From the NCBI GenBank assembly GCA_024072375.1, contig CP099617.1:3851001-3915000 (forward strand): DNA of 64,000 nt, written 5' to 3'. Within the stretch, counting starts at the first letter, position 1, and each line of letters begins with the position of its first letter. Under the pieces are notes generated by a model. The model did no database searches. It was not told the origin of the DNA and was given only the letters and a program-made list of their open reading frames with translations. Positions 33,620 to 42,028 of this stretch are shown here, one piece after another. Source of the stretch: Sphingomonadaceae bacterium OTU29LAMAA1. GTDB taxonomy: Bacteria; Pseudomonadota; Alphaproteobacteria; Sphingomonadales; Sphingomonadaceae. The translations under genes were made by a program, and so were the position numbers.

Positions 33620-35839
33620 TTACGCCAGCGCGGCGTCGGCGCCCATCAGCTTGGGGAAGAAGCCCTCGTGCGCCTCGCGCAGCGCATCCAGCGCCACCAC
33701 GTCGTCACGATCTGGGCGTTCGAAGATCAGGCGCTTGCCACCGGTGCGACCGAGCGGCTCCGCCTCGACGCCCGCCGCATGCGCCGCGCCGAGGAAGTCG
33801 AGCAGGGCGTGATCGTGGATGGTGACGACGTACACGCCCTGATCCTCGGCGAAGAACGACCGGGCGCAGCCGAAGGGTTGCTTGCGATCGATCATCGCCC
33901 CGATGCCGCCCGCCAGCGCCATTTCGGCGACCGTCACCGCGATGCCGCCATCGGACACGTCATGGACTGCGGACAGCCAGCCATCCGCAATTGCGGTGCG
34001 GATCAGGTCCCCGGCCTTGCGCTCCGCGTCGAGATCGACCGGCGGGGGCGGGCCTTCCTCGCGGCCATGGCATTCGCGCAGGTACAGCGACTGGCCGAGG
34101 TGACCGCCACGCGCGCCAACGACGAGGATCATGTCGCCGGTGCCCTTGAACGCGATCGTCGCGTTCCTCGTCCAGTCCTTGAGCAGGCCGACGCCGCCGA
34201 TCGCCGGGGTCGGCAGGATCGCCGAGCCGCCGCCGGTCGCCTTCGATTCGTTGTAGAGCGACACGTTGCCGCTCACGATCGGGAAGTCCAAGGCGCGGCA
34301 CGCCTGCGCCATGCCGTCGAGGCAGCCGACGATCTGGCCCATGATCTCCGGCCGCTGCGGGTTGGCGAAGTTGAGGCAGTTGGTGATCGCGAGCGGCGTC
34401 GCGCCGACCGCGGTCAGGTTGCGCCATGCCTCGGCGACGGCCTGCTTGCCGCCCTCGACCGGGTCGGCGAAGCAATAGCGCGGGGTGCAGTCAGTGGTTA
34501 TCGCCAGCGCCTTGTCGGTGCCGTGGACGCGGACGACGGCGCTGTCGCCGCCGGGCGCCTGCACGGTGTCGGCGCCGACCATGTGGTCGTATTGCTCCCA
34601 GATCCAGCGGCGGCTGGCGACGTCGGGCGACCCCATCAGCGTCAGCAGGTCGCGGGCGATGTCGTTGCTTTCCGGCACGTTCTCCAACGGCGTGGGCTTC
34701 GGCGTCGGCACGTGCGGACGATCGTACAGCGGTGCCTCGTCGGCGAGCGGCCCGAGCGGGATGTCGCAGACGACCTCGCCCTGCCACTTCAGCACCATCC
34801 GCTCGGTATCGGTGACATGGCCGATGACAGCGAAGTCGAGTGCCCATTTGCGGAAGATCGCCTCCGCCTCACCCTCGCGGCCGGGCTTGAGCACCATCAG
34901 CATGCGCTCCTGCGATTCGGAGAGCATCATCTCGTATGGCGTCATGCCGGTTTCGCGCTGCGGCACGTCGTCCATCACCAGTTCGATGCCGACGCCGCCC
35001 TTCGACGCCATTTCGACCGACGACGAGGTGAGGCCGGCCGCGCCCATGTCCTGGATCGCGACGATCACGTCGGTCGCCATCAGCTCCAGACACGCCTCGA
35101 TCAGCAACTTTTCGGTAAAGGGGTCACCGACCTGCACGGTCGGGCGCTTGGCATCGGCGTCCTCGCCGAAGTCCGCGCTCGCCATGGTCGCGCCGTGGAT
35201 GCCGTCGCGGCCGGTCTTCGATCCGACATACACGATCGGATTGCCAATGCCGCTGGCGGCGGAATAGAAGATCTTGTCCTGATCGGCGATGCCGACCGTC
35301 ATCGCGTTGACGAGGATGTTGCCGTCATAGGCGGGGTGGAAGTTGACCTCGCCGCCCACGGTCGGCACGCCGACGCAATTGCCGTAGCCGCCGATGCCAT
35401 GGACGACGCCGCTGATCAGATGGCGCATCTTCGGATGGGTCGGCGATCCGAAGCGCAGTGCGTTCATGTTGGCGATCGGCCGCGCGCCCATCGTGAACAC
35501 ATCGCGCAGGATACCGCCGACGCCGGTCGCCGCGCCCTGATAGGGCTCGATGTACGATGGGTGGTTGTGCGACTCCATCTTGAAGATCGCCGCCTGATTG
35601 TCGCCGATATCGATCACGCCGGCATTCTCGCCCGGCCCGCAGATGACCTGCGGCCCTTCCGTCGGCAGCTTCTTCAGGTGGATGCGGCTCGATTTATAGC
35701 TGCAATGCTCGGACCACATGACCGAGAAGATGCCGAGTTCGACGAGGTTCGGCTCGCGGCCGAGCGCGGTCAGGACGCGCTCATATTCTTGCGTGGACAG
35801 GCCGTGGTCGGCGACGATCTGGGGCGTGATCTCGGTCAT
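33620..35839 (-). CDS. purL: Phosphoribosylformylglycinamidine synthase subunit PurL
   Basis: Fourth step of purine synthesis, ATP-dependent conversion of FGAR to FGAM using ammonia from PurQ. The start [29 protein letters not shown] with catalytic His, [36 protein letters not shown] and [10 protein letters not shown] are classic PurL blocks, with GNVSLYNES in the second half. 739 residues matches the small PurL. I choose the ATG at 35839; GTG 35875 or ATG 35851 would add a short tail not typical of the family. It is 40 bases after map on the same strand. purQ/purS are not in the window. Confidence 0.95.
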   Translation of the reverse strand: MTEITPQIVADHGLSTQEYERVLTALGREPNLVELGIFSVMWSEHCSYKSSRIHLKKLPTEGPQVICGPGENAGVIDIGDNQAAIFKMESHNHPSYIEPYQGAATGVGGILRDVFTMGARPIANMNALRFGSPTHPKMRHLISGVVHGIGGYGNCVGVPTVGGEVNFHPAYDGNILVNAMTVGIADQDKIFYSAASGIGNPIVYVGSKTGRDGIHGATMASADFGEDADAKRPTVQVGDPFTEKLLIEACLELMATDVIVAIQDMGAAGLTSSSVEMASKGGVGIELVMDDVPQRETGMTPYEMMLSESQERMLMVLKPGREGEAEAIFRKWALDFAVIGHVTDTERMVLKWQGEVVCDIPLGPLADEAPLYDRPHVPTPKPTPLENVPESNDIARDLLTLMGSPDVASRRWIWEQYDHMVGADTVQAPGGDSAVVRVHGTDKALAITTDCTPRYCFADPVEGGKQAVAEAWRNLTAVGATPLAITNCLNFANPQRPEIMGQIVGCLDGMAQACRALDFPIVSGNVSLYNESKATGGGSAILPTPAIGGVGLLKDWTRNATIAFKGTGDMILVVGARGGHLGQSLYLRECHGREEGPPPPVDLDAERKAGDLIRTAIADGWLSAVHDVSDGGIAVTVAEMALAGGIGAMIDRKQPFGCARSFFAEDQGVYVVTIHDHALLDFLGAAHAAGVEAEPLGRTGGKRLIFERPDRDDVVALDALREAHEGFFPKLMGADAALA

Positions 35840-35879
35840 GCCCGCGCCCATAGCTTGAGCGGGCGCGGGCGTCACCCCA

Positions 35880-36707
35880 TCAGGCGAACGGCGGCTGGTG
35901 GTATCCGGCGGGAGACGAGGTGAAGATCTCGCACCCGTCCTCGGTGATGCCGATCGAATGTTCGAACTGCGCCGACAGCGAGCGGTCGCGCGTCACCGCC
36001 GTCCAGCCGTCGTCGAGCAGCTTCACGTCGGGCCGCCCGATGTTGATCATCGGTTCGATCGTGAAGATCATGCCGGGCTTCAGCTCGGGGCCGGTGCCGG
36101 GCTTGCCGACATGGACGACTTCTGGCGCATCGTGGAACAGCCGGCCGACGCCATGGCCGCAGAAATCGCGCACGACGCCATAGCGGTGCTTCTCCGCATG
36201 CCGCTGGATCGCGTTGGCGACATCGCCCATGTGGTTGCCCGGCTTCGCCTGTTCGATGCCGAGCATCAGGCATTCGTAGGTCACCTCGACCAGCCGCTTC
36301 GCTTTTAGCGGCACGTCGCCGATCAGGTACATCCGGCTGGTGTCGCCGTGCCAGCCGTCGATGATCGGCGTCACGTCGACGTTGACGATATCCCCGGATT
36401 TGAGCGTCTTCTCGCTCGGGATGCCGTGACAGACGACGTGATTGATCGAGATGCAGGTGGAATGGGTGTAGCCGCGATAGCCGAGCGTCGCGGGAACGCC
36501 GCCGCCCGCGAGGATGAAGTCGTAGATCAGCTTGTCGACCTCGGCAGTCGTGACACCCGGCACCATGTGCGGGGTCAGCATGTCGAGCGTTTCGGCGGCA
36601 AGGCGCCCGGCCTTGTGCATACCGGCAAAGGCCGCCGGGCCACGCAGTTTGATGGCGCCGGTGCGCCCTTCCGGCGCGTCTGAGGTCACGGTTACGTATT
36701 CGGTCAT
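35880..36707 (-). CDS. map: Type I methionine aminopeptidase
   Basis: Removes the initiator methionine from new proteins. 275 residues with the dinuclear metal ligands in [20 protein letters not shown] (Asp, Asp), [18 protein letters not shown] (His), [10 protein letters not shown] (Glu) and [12 protein letters not shown] (Glu). HVVCHGIPS contributes the substrate histidine. The ATG at 36707 (MTEYVT) is chosen; the open frame upstream overlaps a divergent gene and reads as shadow. It is divergent from the CinA-like gene, with 51 bases between starts. Confidence 0.96.
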   Translation of the reverse strand: MTEYVTVTSDAPEGRTGAIKLRGPAAFAGMHKAGRLAAETLDMLTPHMVPGVTTAEVDKLIYDFILAGGGVPATLGYRGYTHSTCISINHVVCHGIPSEKTLKSGDIVNVDVTPIIDGWHGDTSRMYLIGDVPLKAKRLVEVTYECLMLGIEQAKPGNHMGDVANAIQRHAEKHRYGVVRDFCGHGVGRLFHDAPEVVHVGKPGTGPELKPGMIFTIEPMINIGRPDVKLLDDGWTAVTRDRSLSAQFEHSIGITEDGCEIFTSSPAGYHQPPFA

Positions 36708-36758
36708 GCCCGACGATATAGCGTGGTCGCGACGATTTTGCGAGGCTATGGCGAGGCC

Positions 36759-37529
36759 ATGGAGCAGGGCACACCGCAGGAACGCATCTGGACCGCCGCG
36801 CTGATCGTGATCGGCGACGAGATCCTGTCCGGTCGCACGCAGGACAAGAACATCGCCCAGCTGGCGAGCTGGCTCAACGTGCAGGGTATCCGCCTGGCCG
36901 AGGTGCGCGTCGTCGCCGATCGGACGGAGGCGATCGTCGAGGCGGTGAACGTCCTGCGCGCGCGCAACGATTATCTGTTCACCACCGGCGGGATCGGCCC
37001 GACGCACGACGACATCACCGTCGACGCGATCGCCGCGGCACTGGGCGTTGCGGTGGAGCATCACCCGGAAGCGCTGGCGGTGCTGGAGCGCTATTACGAA
37101 ACCCGCGGCGGGCTGACCGAGGCGCGGGCGCGGATGGCGCGGGTGCCGGCGGGCGCGGGGCTGATCGTCAACAAGGTGTCGGGCGCGCCGGGCATCCACA
37201 TCGGCAACATCTTCATCATGGCTGGCGTGCCGCACATCACCGCCGGCATGCTGGATGCGCTGACCGGTACGCTGGAGGGCGGACGTCCGGTGGTGTCGGG
37301 CACGATCGGCTGCTGGGTGGGCGAGAGCGAGGTCGCCGACCTGCTCCGTAACGCCGAGAAGGCGCACGAGGGCGTGGCGATCGGATCATACCCGTTCTTC
37401 CGCGAAGGGCGGACGGGCGCGAATTTCGTGGTGCGCAGTCCGGATGCGGGGCTGGTCGAGGCGTGCCTGACGGACCTCACGCGGGAGCTCGAGGCGACCG
37501 GGCGCGAGGTGTTCGCGGGCGGGATCTGA
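36759..37529 (+). CDS. CinA-like molybdopterin-binding-fold protein
   Basis: 256 residues of the MoaB/Mog fold (COG1058). TAALIVIGDEILSGRTQDKN at the start, the phosphate-binding loop DYLFTTGGIGPTHDDITVDA near 80, and APGIHIGNIFIMAGVPH near 140 are typical of CinA N-terminal domains, which act as ADP-ribose or FAD-related pyrophosphatases in some species (family knowledge). The C-terminal amidase domain of full CinA is absent. The start ATG at 36759 is preferred to a GTG at 36723. It ends near a strong hairpin facing the alpha/beta hydrolase. Confidence 0.85.
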   Translation: MEQGTPQERIWTAALIVIGDEILSGRTQDKNIAQLASWLNVQGIRLAEVRVVADRTEAIVEAVNVLRARNDYLFTTGGIGPTHDDITVDAIAAALGVAVEHHPEALAVLERYYETRGGLTEARARMARVPAGAGLIVNKVSGAPGIHIGNIFIMAGVPHITAGMLDALTGTLEGGRPVVSGTIGCWVGESEVADLLRNAEKAHEGVAIGSYPFFREGRTGANFVVRSPDAGLVEACLTDLTRELEATGREVFAGGI

Positions 37530-37598
37530 TTTGGGTGTCTGGCCAATGGCTTGCCACTGACTGATCGCACCGGCCGCAACCTTCCGCGGCTAACGCGG

Positions 37599-37631
37599 CT
37601 CCCTCCCTCTCCCGGCTGGAGAGGGAGGGAG
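37599..37631. terminator. Strong convergent hairpin between CinA-like and hydrolase genes
   Basis: Perfect 14-bp stem (37599-37612 with 37618-37631) of pyrimidine-rich CTCCCTCCCTCTCC and its complement, with a 5-base loop. No long T-run follows in either direction. It lies between two convergent stops (37529 and 37653), so it probably blocks read-through or stabilises both 3' ends; it also resembles the dispersed hairpins of the genome. Confidence 0.55.
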
Positions 37632-37652
37632 TCGAGGGCGCGCCGGGTGAGG

Positions 37653-38564
37653 CTACTTCGCCAGAAACGCCGTTAAAGCTGCCTCGAAGCGCTCCGGCTG
37701 GTCCAGCATCACGAAATGCGCCGCGTCGCCGACATCCACGAATGTCACGTGCGGGGCGTCGGCATAGGCCGTCTTGTACAGCCCCTCCGCGGCGGTTCTG
37801 GTCGGACCGGCGTCGCTCCATGGATAGACCAAGGTGATCGGTGTCGCGATCTGCTTCATCGCCGGGCGCAGGTCGGTCGTCATGTCCTCGTACATCGCCT
37901 GCGCCGACACGCGCGGGTCGGCGGCTTTCACCCATGACACGACCTTCGCCCGCGATGCCGGCTTCGACGCGAGCTGGTTTGCGGTGGCGGTCGCCATGGC
38001 GTCGTTGGCTGGCTTGCCATAGCTGGCGGCCTGCATATCGCGCATCGCCTTCGCCCGCGGCTCGATCATCGCGACGGTGGCGGCGGGCGAAAACAGCGTG
38101 CCGATGAAGGGCAGCGAATCGACGATCATCAGCTTGCCGGCGTCCGCGGGATGCGCCTTCGCCAGCATCAGCGCGGCGAGACCGCCCATCGAATGGCCGA
38201 CCAGTGCGACACTGGCGATCTTCTCCTTGCCGATCAGCGTGTGCAGGTCCGCGACGATGCCGTCGAGCACGCCCGGCGACAGGTTCGCCCCCGGTGCGTC
38301 GCCGCCGAAGCCGTTGACCTGCACCGTATAGACCCGGTGATCCTTCGCCAGTATCGGCACGACCCCGTCCCACACGGCGCGTGGCGAGGACAGGCCGGGG
38401 ATCAGGATCACCGGCGTTCCCTTGCCCGTTGCGACCACCGAGATGTGCGGCATCTGGATCGCAGGCGCAGCGGTGGCGGCATGGCCGGGGGTGGGCTGGA
38501 GCACGATGCCCAGCGTCAGGGCCGAGGCGGCGAGGCGCAGGCCCCAATGAGTGGCACGGATCAT
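37653..38564 (-). CDS. Secreted alpha/beta hydrolase
   Basis: A 303-residue protein with a signal peptide (residues 1-29, ending PGHAA). The alpha/beta fold shows the oxyanion segment VILIPGLSSP, the nucleophile elbow VGHSMGGL (Ser near 123), the acid in LVYPWSDAGPTRT, and the histidine in DVGDAAHFVMLDQPERF. The substrate is unknown; esterase or lactonase activity would fit. AGGGAGA lies 7 bases before the ATG. The start is just one base after the stop of the XRE regulator (TGATATG), so it is the last gene of that operon. Confidence 0.88.
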   Translation of the reverse strand: MIRATHWGLRLAASALTLGIVLQPTPGHAATAAPAIQMPHISVVATGKGTPVILIPGLSSPRAVWDGVVPILAKDHRVYTVQVNGFGGDAPGANLSPGVLDGIVADLHTLIGKEKIASVALVGHSMGGLAALMLAKAHPADAGKLMIVDSLPFIGTLFSPAATVAMIEPRAKAMRDMQAASYGKPANDAMATATANQLASKPASRAKVVSWVKAADPRVSAQAMYEDMTTDLRPAMKQIATPITLVYPWSDAGPTRTAAEGLYKTAYADAPHVTFVDVGDAAHFVMLDQPERFEAALTAFLAK

Positions 38565-38565
38565 A

Positions 38566-38769
38566 TCAATTCTCCCTGGACGGGCTGACGAAGACGTCTT
38601 CGATGGCGAGCTCGAACAGCTCGGCGATCTTGAAGGCGAGGGGAAGCGACGGGTCGTAGCGGCCCGTCTCGATGGCATTGACGCTCTGGCGGCTGACCTC
38701 GAGCTGTTCGGCGAGATGCTGCTGGCTCCAGCCGCGGGTCGCGCGCAGATCGCGCAGGTGGTTGTTCAT
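38566..38769 (-). CDS. Short XRE-family regulator
   Basis: 67 residues consisting of one helix-turn-helix: MNNHLRDLRATRGWSQQHLAEQLEVSRQSVNAIETGRYDPSL (recognition helix around 26-36) and a short tail. Such YozG-like minimal regulators commonly control the operon in which they lie. The start overlaps the stop of the upstream membrane-protein gene by ATGA. The three GCTTTAC repeats in the promoter of this operon are plausible binding sites (inference). Confidence 0.9.
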   Translation of the reverse strand: MNNHLRDLRATRGWSQQHLAEQLEVSRQSVNAIETGRYDPSLPLAFKIAELFELAIEDVFVSPSREN

Positions 38770-39170
38770 GCCGCCCGGCCATAGGACAGCTTGTTGACGC
38801 AGCCGCCGATACCGAGACCGCCGAACCAGACGATCGGCCAGACGTAGGCGACGGCATGCGGCACCAGATCGAAGTTTTCCAGGAAGCCCCAGAAGGTCGC
38901 TGCCGTCATGGTGATCCCGGTCGCGATCAGCGACTGGCGTGCCATCAGCATGCGAACGTATTCGTCGCGTTCGTCGGCGAAATAGAGACCGATGACGACG
39001 AAGAATCCGCATACCGGCACGGCGGGCAGAATACCCAGAACATAGGCGACCGGGCCGGACACCAGATGGCGCGCGAACAGCCAGCACACCGGCATCAGCA
39101 CGGCAGCGTAGACGATGGAGAGGATGATGATGCGACGGTTGTACCGACGCTGGGCAGGCGATGCGACCAT
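38766..39170 (-). CDS. Four-helix membrane protein, first gene of XRE operon
   Basis: 134 residues with four hydrophobic helices (about 15-34, 40-63, 84-103, 108-127) and a charged ADERDEYVRMLMARQS loop. I do not recognise a function; similar small membrane proteins are often paired with a short XRE regulator. A perfect AGGAGGT ribosome site ends 5 bases before the ATG, implying good translation. The gene is followed by the regulator (4-base overlap) and a secreted hydrolase. Confidence 0.8.
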   Translation of the reverse strand: MVASPAQRRYNRRIIILSIVYAAVLMPVCWLFARHLVSGPVAYVLGILPAVPVCGFFVVIGLYFADERDEYVRMLMARQSLIATGITMTAATFWGFLENFDLVPHAVAYVWPIVWFGGLGIGGCVNKLSYGRAA

Positions 39171-39200
39171 GAGAACCTCCTTCGATTCGTTGTGAAGGAA

Positions 39201-39241
39201 GCTTTACATGGAAAGTCAGCTTTACGTCAAGTGCGCTTTAC
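39201..39241 (-). promoter_or_regulatory. Promoter with three GCTTTAC repeats before the XRE operon
   Basis: On the minus strand TTGACG (39230-39225) and TGTAAA (39208-39203), 16 bases apart, form a good -35/-10 pair. GCTTTAC occurs at 39201, 39219 and 39235 (plus-strand reading), overlapping both boxes. The first copy is part of an imperfect palindrome CTTTACATGGAAAG. The layout suggests operator sites of the operon's own XRE protein. Confidence 0.6.
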
Positions 39242-39242
39242 A

Positions 39243-39479
39243 TCAGATGATGAACTCGACCGATCGTTGCTGCACCGCGTCGCCGCGCTTCGCGACGATC
39301 TTGCCGTGCAGCGCCTCGATCGTGCGGCTGCCGGTGGTCTTGAACAGGAACGGGAAGACGCCGTGCAGCACGGCTGCGACGCCGCCCGCGATCATGCGGA
39401 CGCCGAAGCCGGTCGCGACGCGCAGATGTTCGGGGTAGCTTTCGCCGACCGAGGCCGGGTGATCGGTGAAGGGGTTCAT
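39243..39479 (-). CDS. DUF6356-like small protein
   Basis: 78 residues: MNPFTDHPASVGESYPEHLRV at the N-terminus, one hydrophobic helix-like stretch (VRMIAGGVAAVLHGVFPFLF), and TTGSRTIEALHGKIVAKR. I recognise the pattern as the uncharacterised DUF6356 family of sphingomonads and relatives, with no known function. AGGA lies 8 bases before the ATG. It starts 25 bases after the Mur ligase stop on the same strand and may be its operon partner. Confidence 0.75.
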   Translation of the reverse strand: MNPFTDHPASVGESYPEHLRVATGFGVRMIAGGVAAVLHGVFPFLFKTTGSRTIEALHGKIVAKRGDAVQQRSVEFII

Positions 39480-39504
39480 CGCAGCGTTCCTTCCGACGGC
39501 CAGT

Positions 39505-40932
39505 CTAAGCCTTTGCGGCGAGCCCGGCCAGCATGTCGGCGGCGAGCAGGCTGAGCGTGTCGTCGCGCGCGCCCATCACGACGATGCGGTCGCCCGGCCG
39601 TGCCATCGCGACGAGGCGGTCGGCGGCGGCGGCGCGATCGGGGATGTGGACCGCCTCGCGGCCGGCAGCGGCGACGTCCGCGACGATCTCCGCGCTGCCG
39701 ACCTCGCGCGCGACGGTGCCGCCCTGGTAGACGGGGTCGGGCAGCACCAGCACGTCTGCGGGGGCGAGCCGAGCGGCGAACATCTCCACCAATTCACGCC
39801 GCATCACCTTCAGCGGGCCATAGCCGTGCGGCTGGAACAGGACGAGCAGGCGGCCGGGGAAGGCGTGGAGCGTGTCGAGCGTCGCGGCGATCTTGTCGGG
39901 GTTGTGGCCGAAATCGTCGATCACCGCGATGCCGCCCGCTTCGCCGACCAGATCGAAACGGCGGCGCAGCCCGGTGAAGCCGCCGATCGCCTCTGCGGCC
40001 CGCGTCAGCGGTACGCCGGCGGCGACCGCGGCGGCGATCGCGGCGAGCGCGTTGGCAACATTGTGGCGGCCCGGTACCTGCAACGTCACCGGGATGGCGG
40101 TGTTCCCCGCCGCGATCAGGTCGAACGTCACCGAGAATGGCGCCTCGACGATCTGCCGCGCGGCGAAATCGGCGTCGCGGTCGAGGCCGAAGCTGGCGAT
40201 CCGCTCCGCCGGAAGCGTGCGGGCCAGCGCGGCGGCGTCGTCGTTGTCGAGGTTGACGATCGCCGTCTCCGCCTTGGCGATGAAGTCGGCGAACAGGCGG
40301 CGGAGTTCGTCCAGCCCCTTGTGGTCGAGGCTGACGTTGTTGAGGACGGCGATGCGCGGGCGGTAGTTGGCGATCGAGCCGTCGCTTTCGTCCACCTCGC
40401 TGACGAAGGCCTCGCCGGCGCCGACCAATGCGCTGGCGAATTGCGCGTCGTGATGGGCGAAGTTCTTCATCACCGCGCCGTTCATCACCGTCGGATCGCC
40501 GCCGCTCGCTTGCAGAACCCAGCCGATCATGCCGGTGACGGTCGATTTGCCGCTGGTGCCGGCGACTCCGATCGGCAGGCGGCTCTGGTTGAACAGGGTG
40601 GAGAGCAGGTCGGCGCGGCTGAGGCGGGTGCAGCCGACCCGTTCCGCCGCGACGATGTCCGCCACCGTCGCCTCGACCGCGGCGGAGGCGACGACGATCT
40701 GGTCGGCCGACACGATGCCGCTGCCGTCCTGTGGGAACAGGCCGATACCCCGCGCGCGCAGGCTGTCGAACTTGGCGGGAACGCGGCCCTGGTCGAGGCC
40801 GCGGTCGGACCCTTCGACGATGGCGCCGCGGCCGCGCAGGATCGTGGCGAGCGGCATCATCCCCGACCCGCCGATCCCCACGAGGAAGAAGCGCTTGCCC
40901 CCGACGGAGCCCCGGATGTTGCCGTTGGTCAT
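39505..40932 (-). CDS. Mur ligase, probable Mpl-type muropeptide recycling enzyme (MurC-related)
   Basis: ATP-dependent peptide ligase of the MurC/Mpl group, 475 residues. FFLVGIGGSGMMPLATILRGRG gives the UDP-sugar-binding N-domain, VAGTSGKSTVTGMIGWVL near 123 is the ATP loop, VSEVDESDGS the metal-binding site, LNNVSLDHKGLDELRRLF and DDFGHNPDKIAATLD the ligase core. A true MurC would sit in the dcw cluster. Pairing with an LD-carboxypeptidase, which makes tripeptides, suggests Mpl-like rescue of tripeptides onto UDP-MurNAc (inference). The divergent LdcA-type gene starts 66 bases away. Confidence 0.86.
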   Translation of the reverse strand: MTNGNIRGSVGGKRFFLVGIGGSGMMPLATILRGRGAIVEGSDRGLDQGRVPAKFDSLRARGIGLFPQDGSGIVSADQIVVASAAVEATVADIVAAERVGCTRLSRADLLSTLFNQSRLPIGVAGTSGKSTVTGMIGWVLQASGGDPTVMNGAVMKNFAHHDAQFASALVGAGEAFVSEVDESDGSIANYRPRIAVLNNVSLDHKGLDELRRLFADFIAKAETAIVNLDNDDAAALARTLPAERIASFGLDRDADFAARQIVEAPFSVTFDLIAAGNTAIPVTLQVPGRHNVANALAAIAAAVAAGVPLTRAAEAIGGFTGLRRRFDLVGEAGGIAVIDDFGHNPDKIAATLDTLHAFPGRLLVLFQPHGYGPLKVMRRELVEMFAARLAPADVLVLPDPVYQGGTVAREVGSAEIVADVAAAGREAVHIPDRAAAADRLVAMARPGDRIVVMGARDDTLSLLAADMLAGLAAKA

Positions 40933-40998
40933 CCGCCCGCGCTATCGACGCCGCGACGCAGGGGCAAGGCTCTGTGGACGAGCCGGGGTAACGACACG

Positions 40999-41814
40999 AT
41001 GCGCATTGGAGTGGTGGCGCCGGCCAGCATCGGCAACAAGGATGCCGAGGCGCCGTTCCTCGCCTTCGCCGCATTGGCCTATCCCGAGGTGGATCTGGTC
41101 GTGCATCCGCAATGCTGGGAGGTCGCCGGCCATTTCGCCGGCGACGATGCGCGGCGAGCGTCCGCGTTCCTCGAATTTGCCAATGATCCCGGGTTCGACG
41201 CGATCTGGTTCCTGCGTGGCGGCTATGGATCGAACCGCATCCTGCCATTGGTGATGCCGCAACTGGGACCGGCGGCGCGCCACAAGAGCTATCTCGGCTA
41301 TTCCGACATGGGGTTCCTGCTGGGCGCGCTGTACGCGCGGCGGATCGGGCGGCCCTGTCATGGCCCGATGGCCAGCGATATACGGCGCAAGGGCGGGGAC
41401 GTGACGGTAGCGCGGTCGCTCGGGTGGCTGGCGCGGGGCGACCGGCAAGGGCTGGAGCCGGGGCTGGACGGGCGGCCGGCGGCGGCGTTCAACCTGTCGA
41501 TCCTGGGTGCGCTGATCGGCACGCCGTATCTGCCCGACCTGACCGATCACGTGCTGCTGATCGAGGAGGTGTCGGAGCCGATGTACAATATTGACCGGCT
41601 GCTGTTCCATATGGGCCATGCGACGCAATTGCAGGGGCTGGCCGGCGTGCGGCTGGGCAGCATCACCGCGGTGACGCCGAACGAGCCGGAATGGGCGGAC
41701 AATCTGGAGTTCATGGTGCGGCGGTGGTGCGGGGATCTGGGTGTGCCGTATCTGGGGAGGGCTGACGTGGGGCATACGCAGAGCAACAGGGTGGTGCCGT
41801 TCGGGGTGGTTTGA
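40999..41814 (+). CDS. ldcA: LD-carboxypeptidase (family S66, LdcA-like)
   Basis: Removes the terminal D-Ala from muropeptide tetrapeptides in the cytoplasm. 271 residues: MRIGVVAPAS at the N-terminus, AIWFLRGGYGSNRIL near 68-82, the nucleophile Ser102 in GYSDMGF, the acid/base region LIEEVSEPMYNIDRLLFHM near 190, and GHTQSNRVVPFGV with the catalytic histidine near the C-terminus. No signal peptide. It is divergent from the Mur ligase; shared control is plausible as both serve tripeptide recycling. Confidence 0.92.
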   Translation: MRIGVVAPASIGNKDAEAPFLAFAALAYPEVDLVVHPQCWEVAGHFAGDDARRASAFLEFANDPGFDAIWFLRGGYGSNRILPLVMPQLGPAARHKSYLGYSDMGFLLGALYARRIGRPCHGPMASDIRRKGGDVTVARSLGWLARGDRQGLEPGLDGRPAAAFNLSILGALIGTPYLPDLTDHVLLIEEVSEPMYNIDRLLFHMGHATQLQGLAGVRLGSITAVTPNEPEWADNLEFMVRRWCGDLGVPYLGRADVGHTQSNRVVPFGVV

Positions 41815-41840
41815 GCGGCCGGTCCCCTCCTCAAACCGCC

Positions 41841-41934
41841 GTCATCCCCGCGGAGGCGAGGACCCATATAGGATAACGTGTCGGCTCCATCATCGGCCTT
41901 CGTGATTATGGATCCCCGCCTACGCGGGGATGAC
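41841..41934. repeat. Dispersed palindromic repeat, family B second copy
   Basis: GTCATCCCCGCGGAGGCGAG (41841-41860) and CGCCTACGCGGGGATGAC form the arms, separated by about 50 unrelated bases. The design resembles the element at 19907-20012 and the well-known intergenic hairpins of sphingomonads. It lies between ldcA and thrS and may end ldcA transcription. Confidence 0.72.
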
Positions 41935-42028
41935 GAGGGCGAGCGGGAGGGGAGGATTTTAGGCAAAGCTTGCCTATATACCTCGCGCCGCTTTATTCGG
42001 CCCTCCTCAACCAAGCTGAAAGTCCACC

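Noticed and set aside
33533..35923. A 796-codon plus-strand frame opposite purL
   Set aside because: It begins inside the family A repeat and mirrors purL; composition is that of an antisense frame.
36708..37367. N-terminal extension of map opposite the CinA-like gene
   Set aside because: Shadow composition, while MTEYVT at 36707 gives the normal length.
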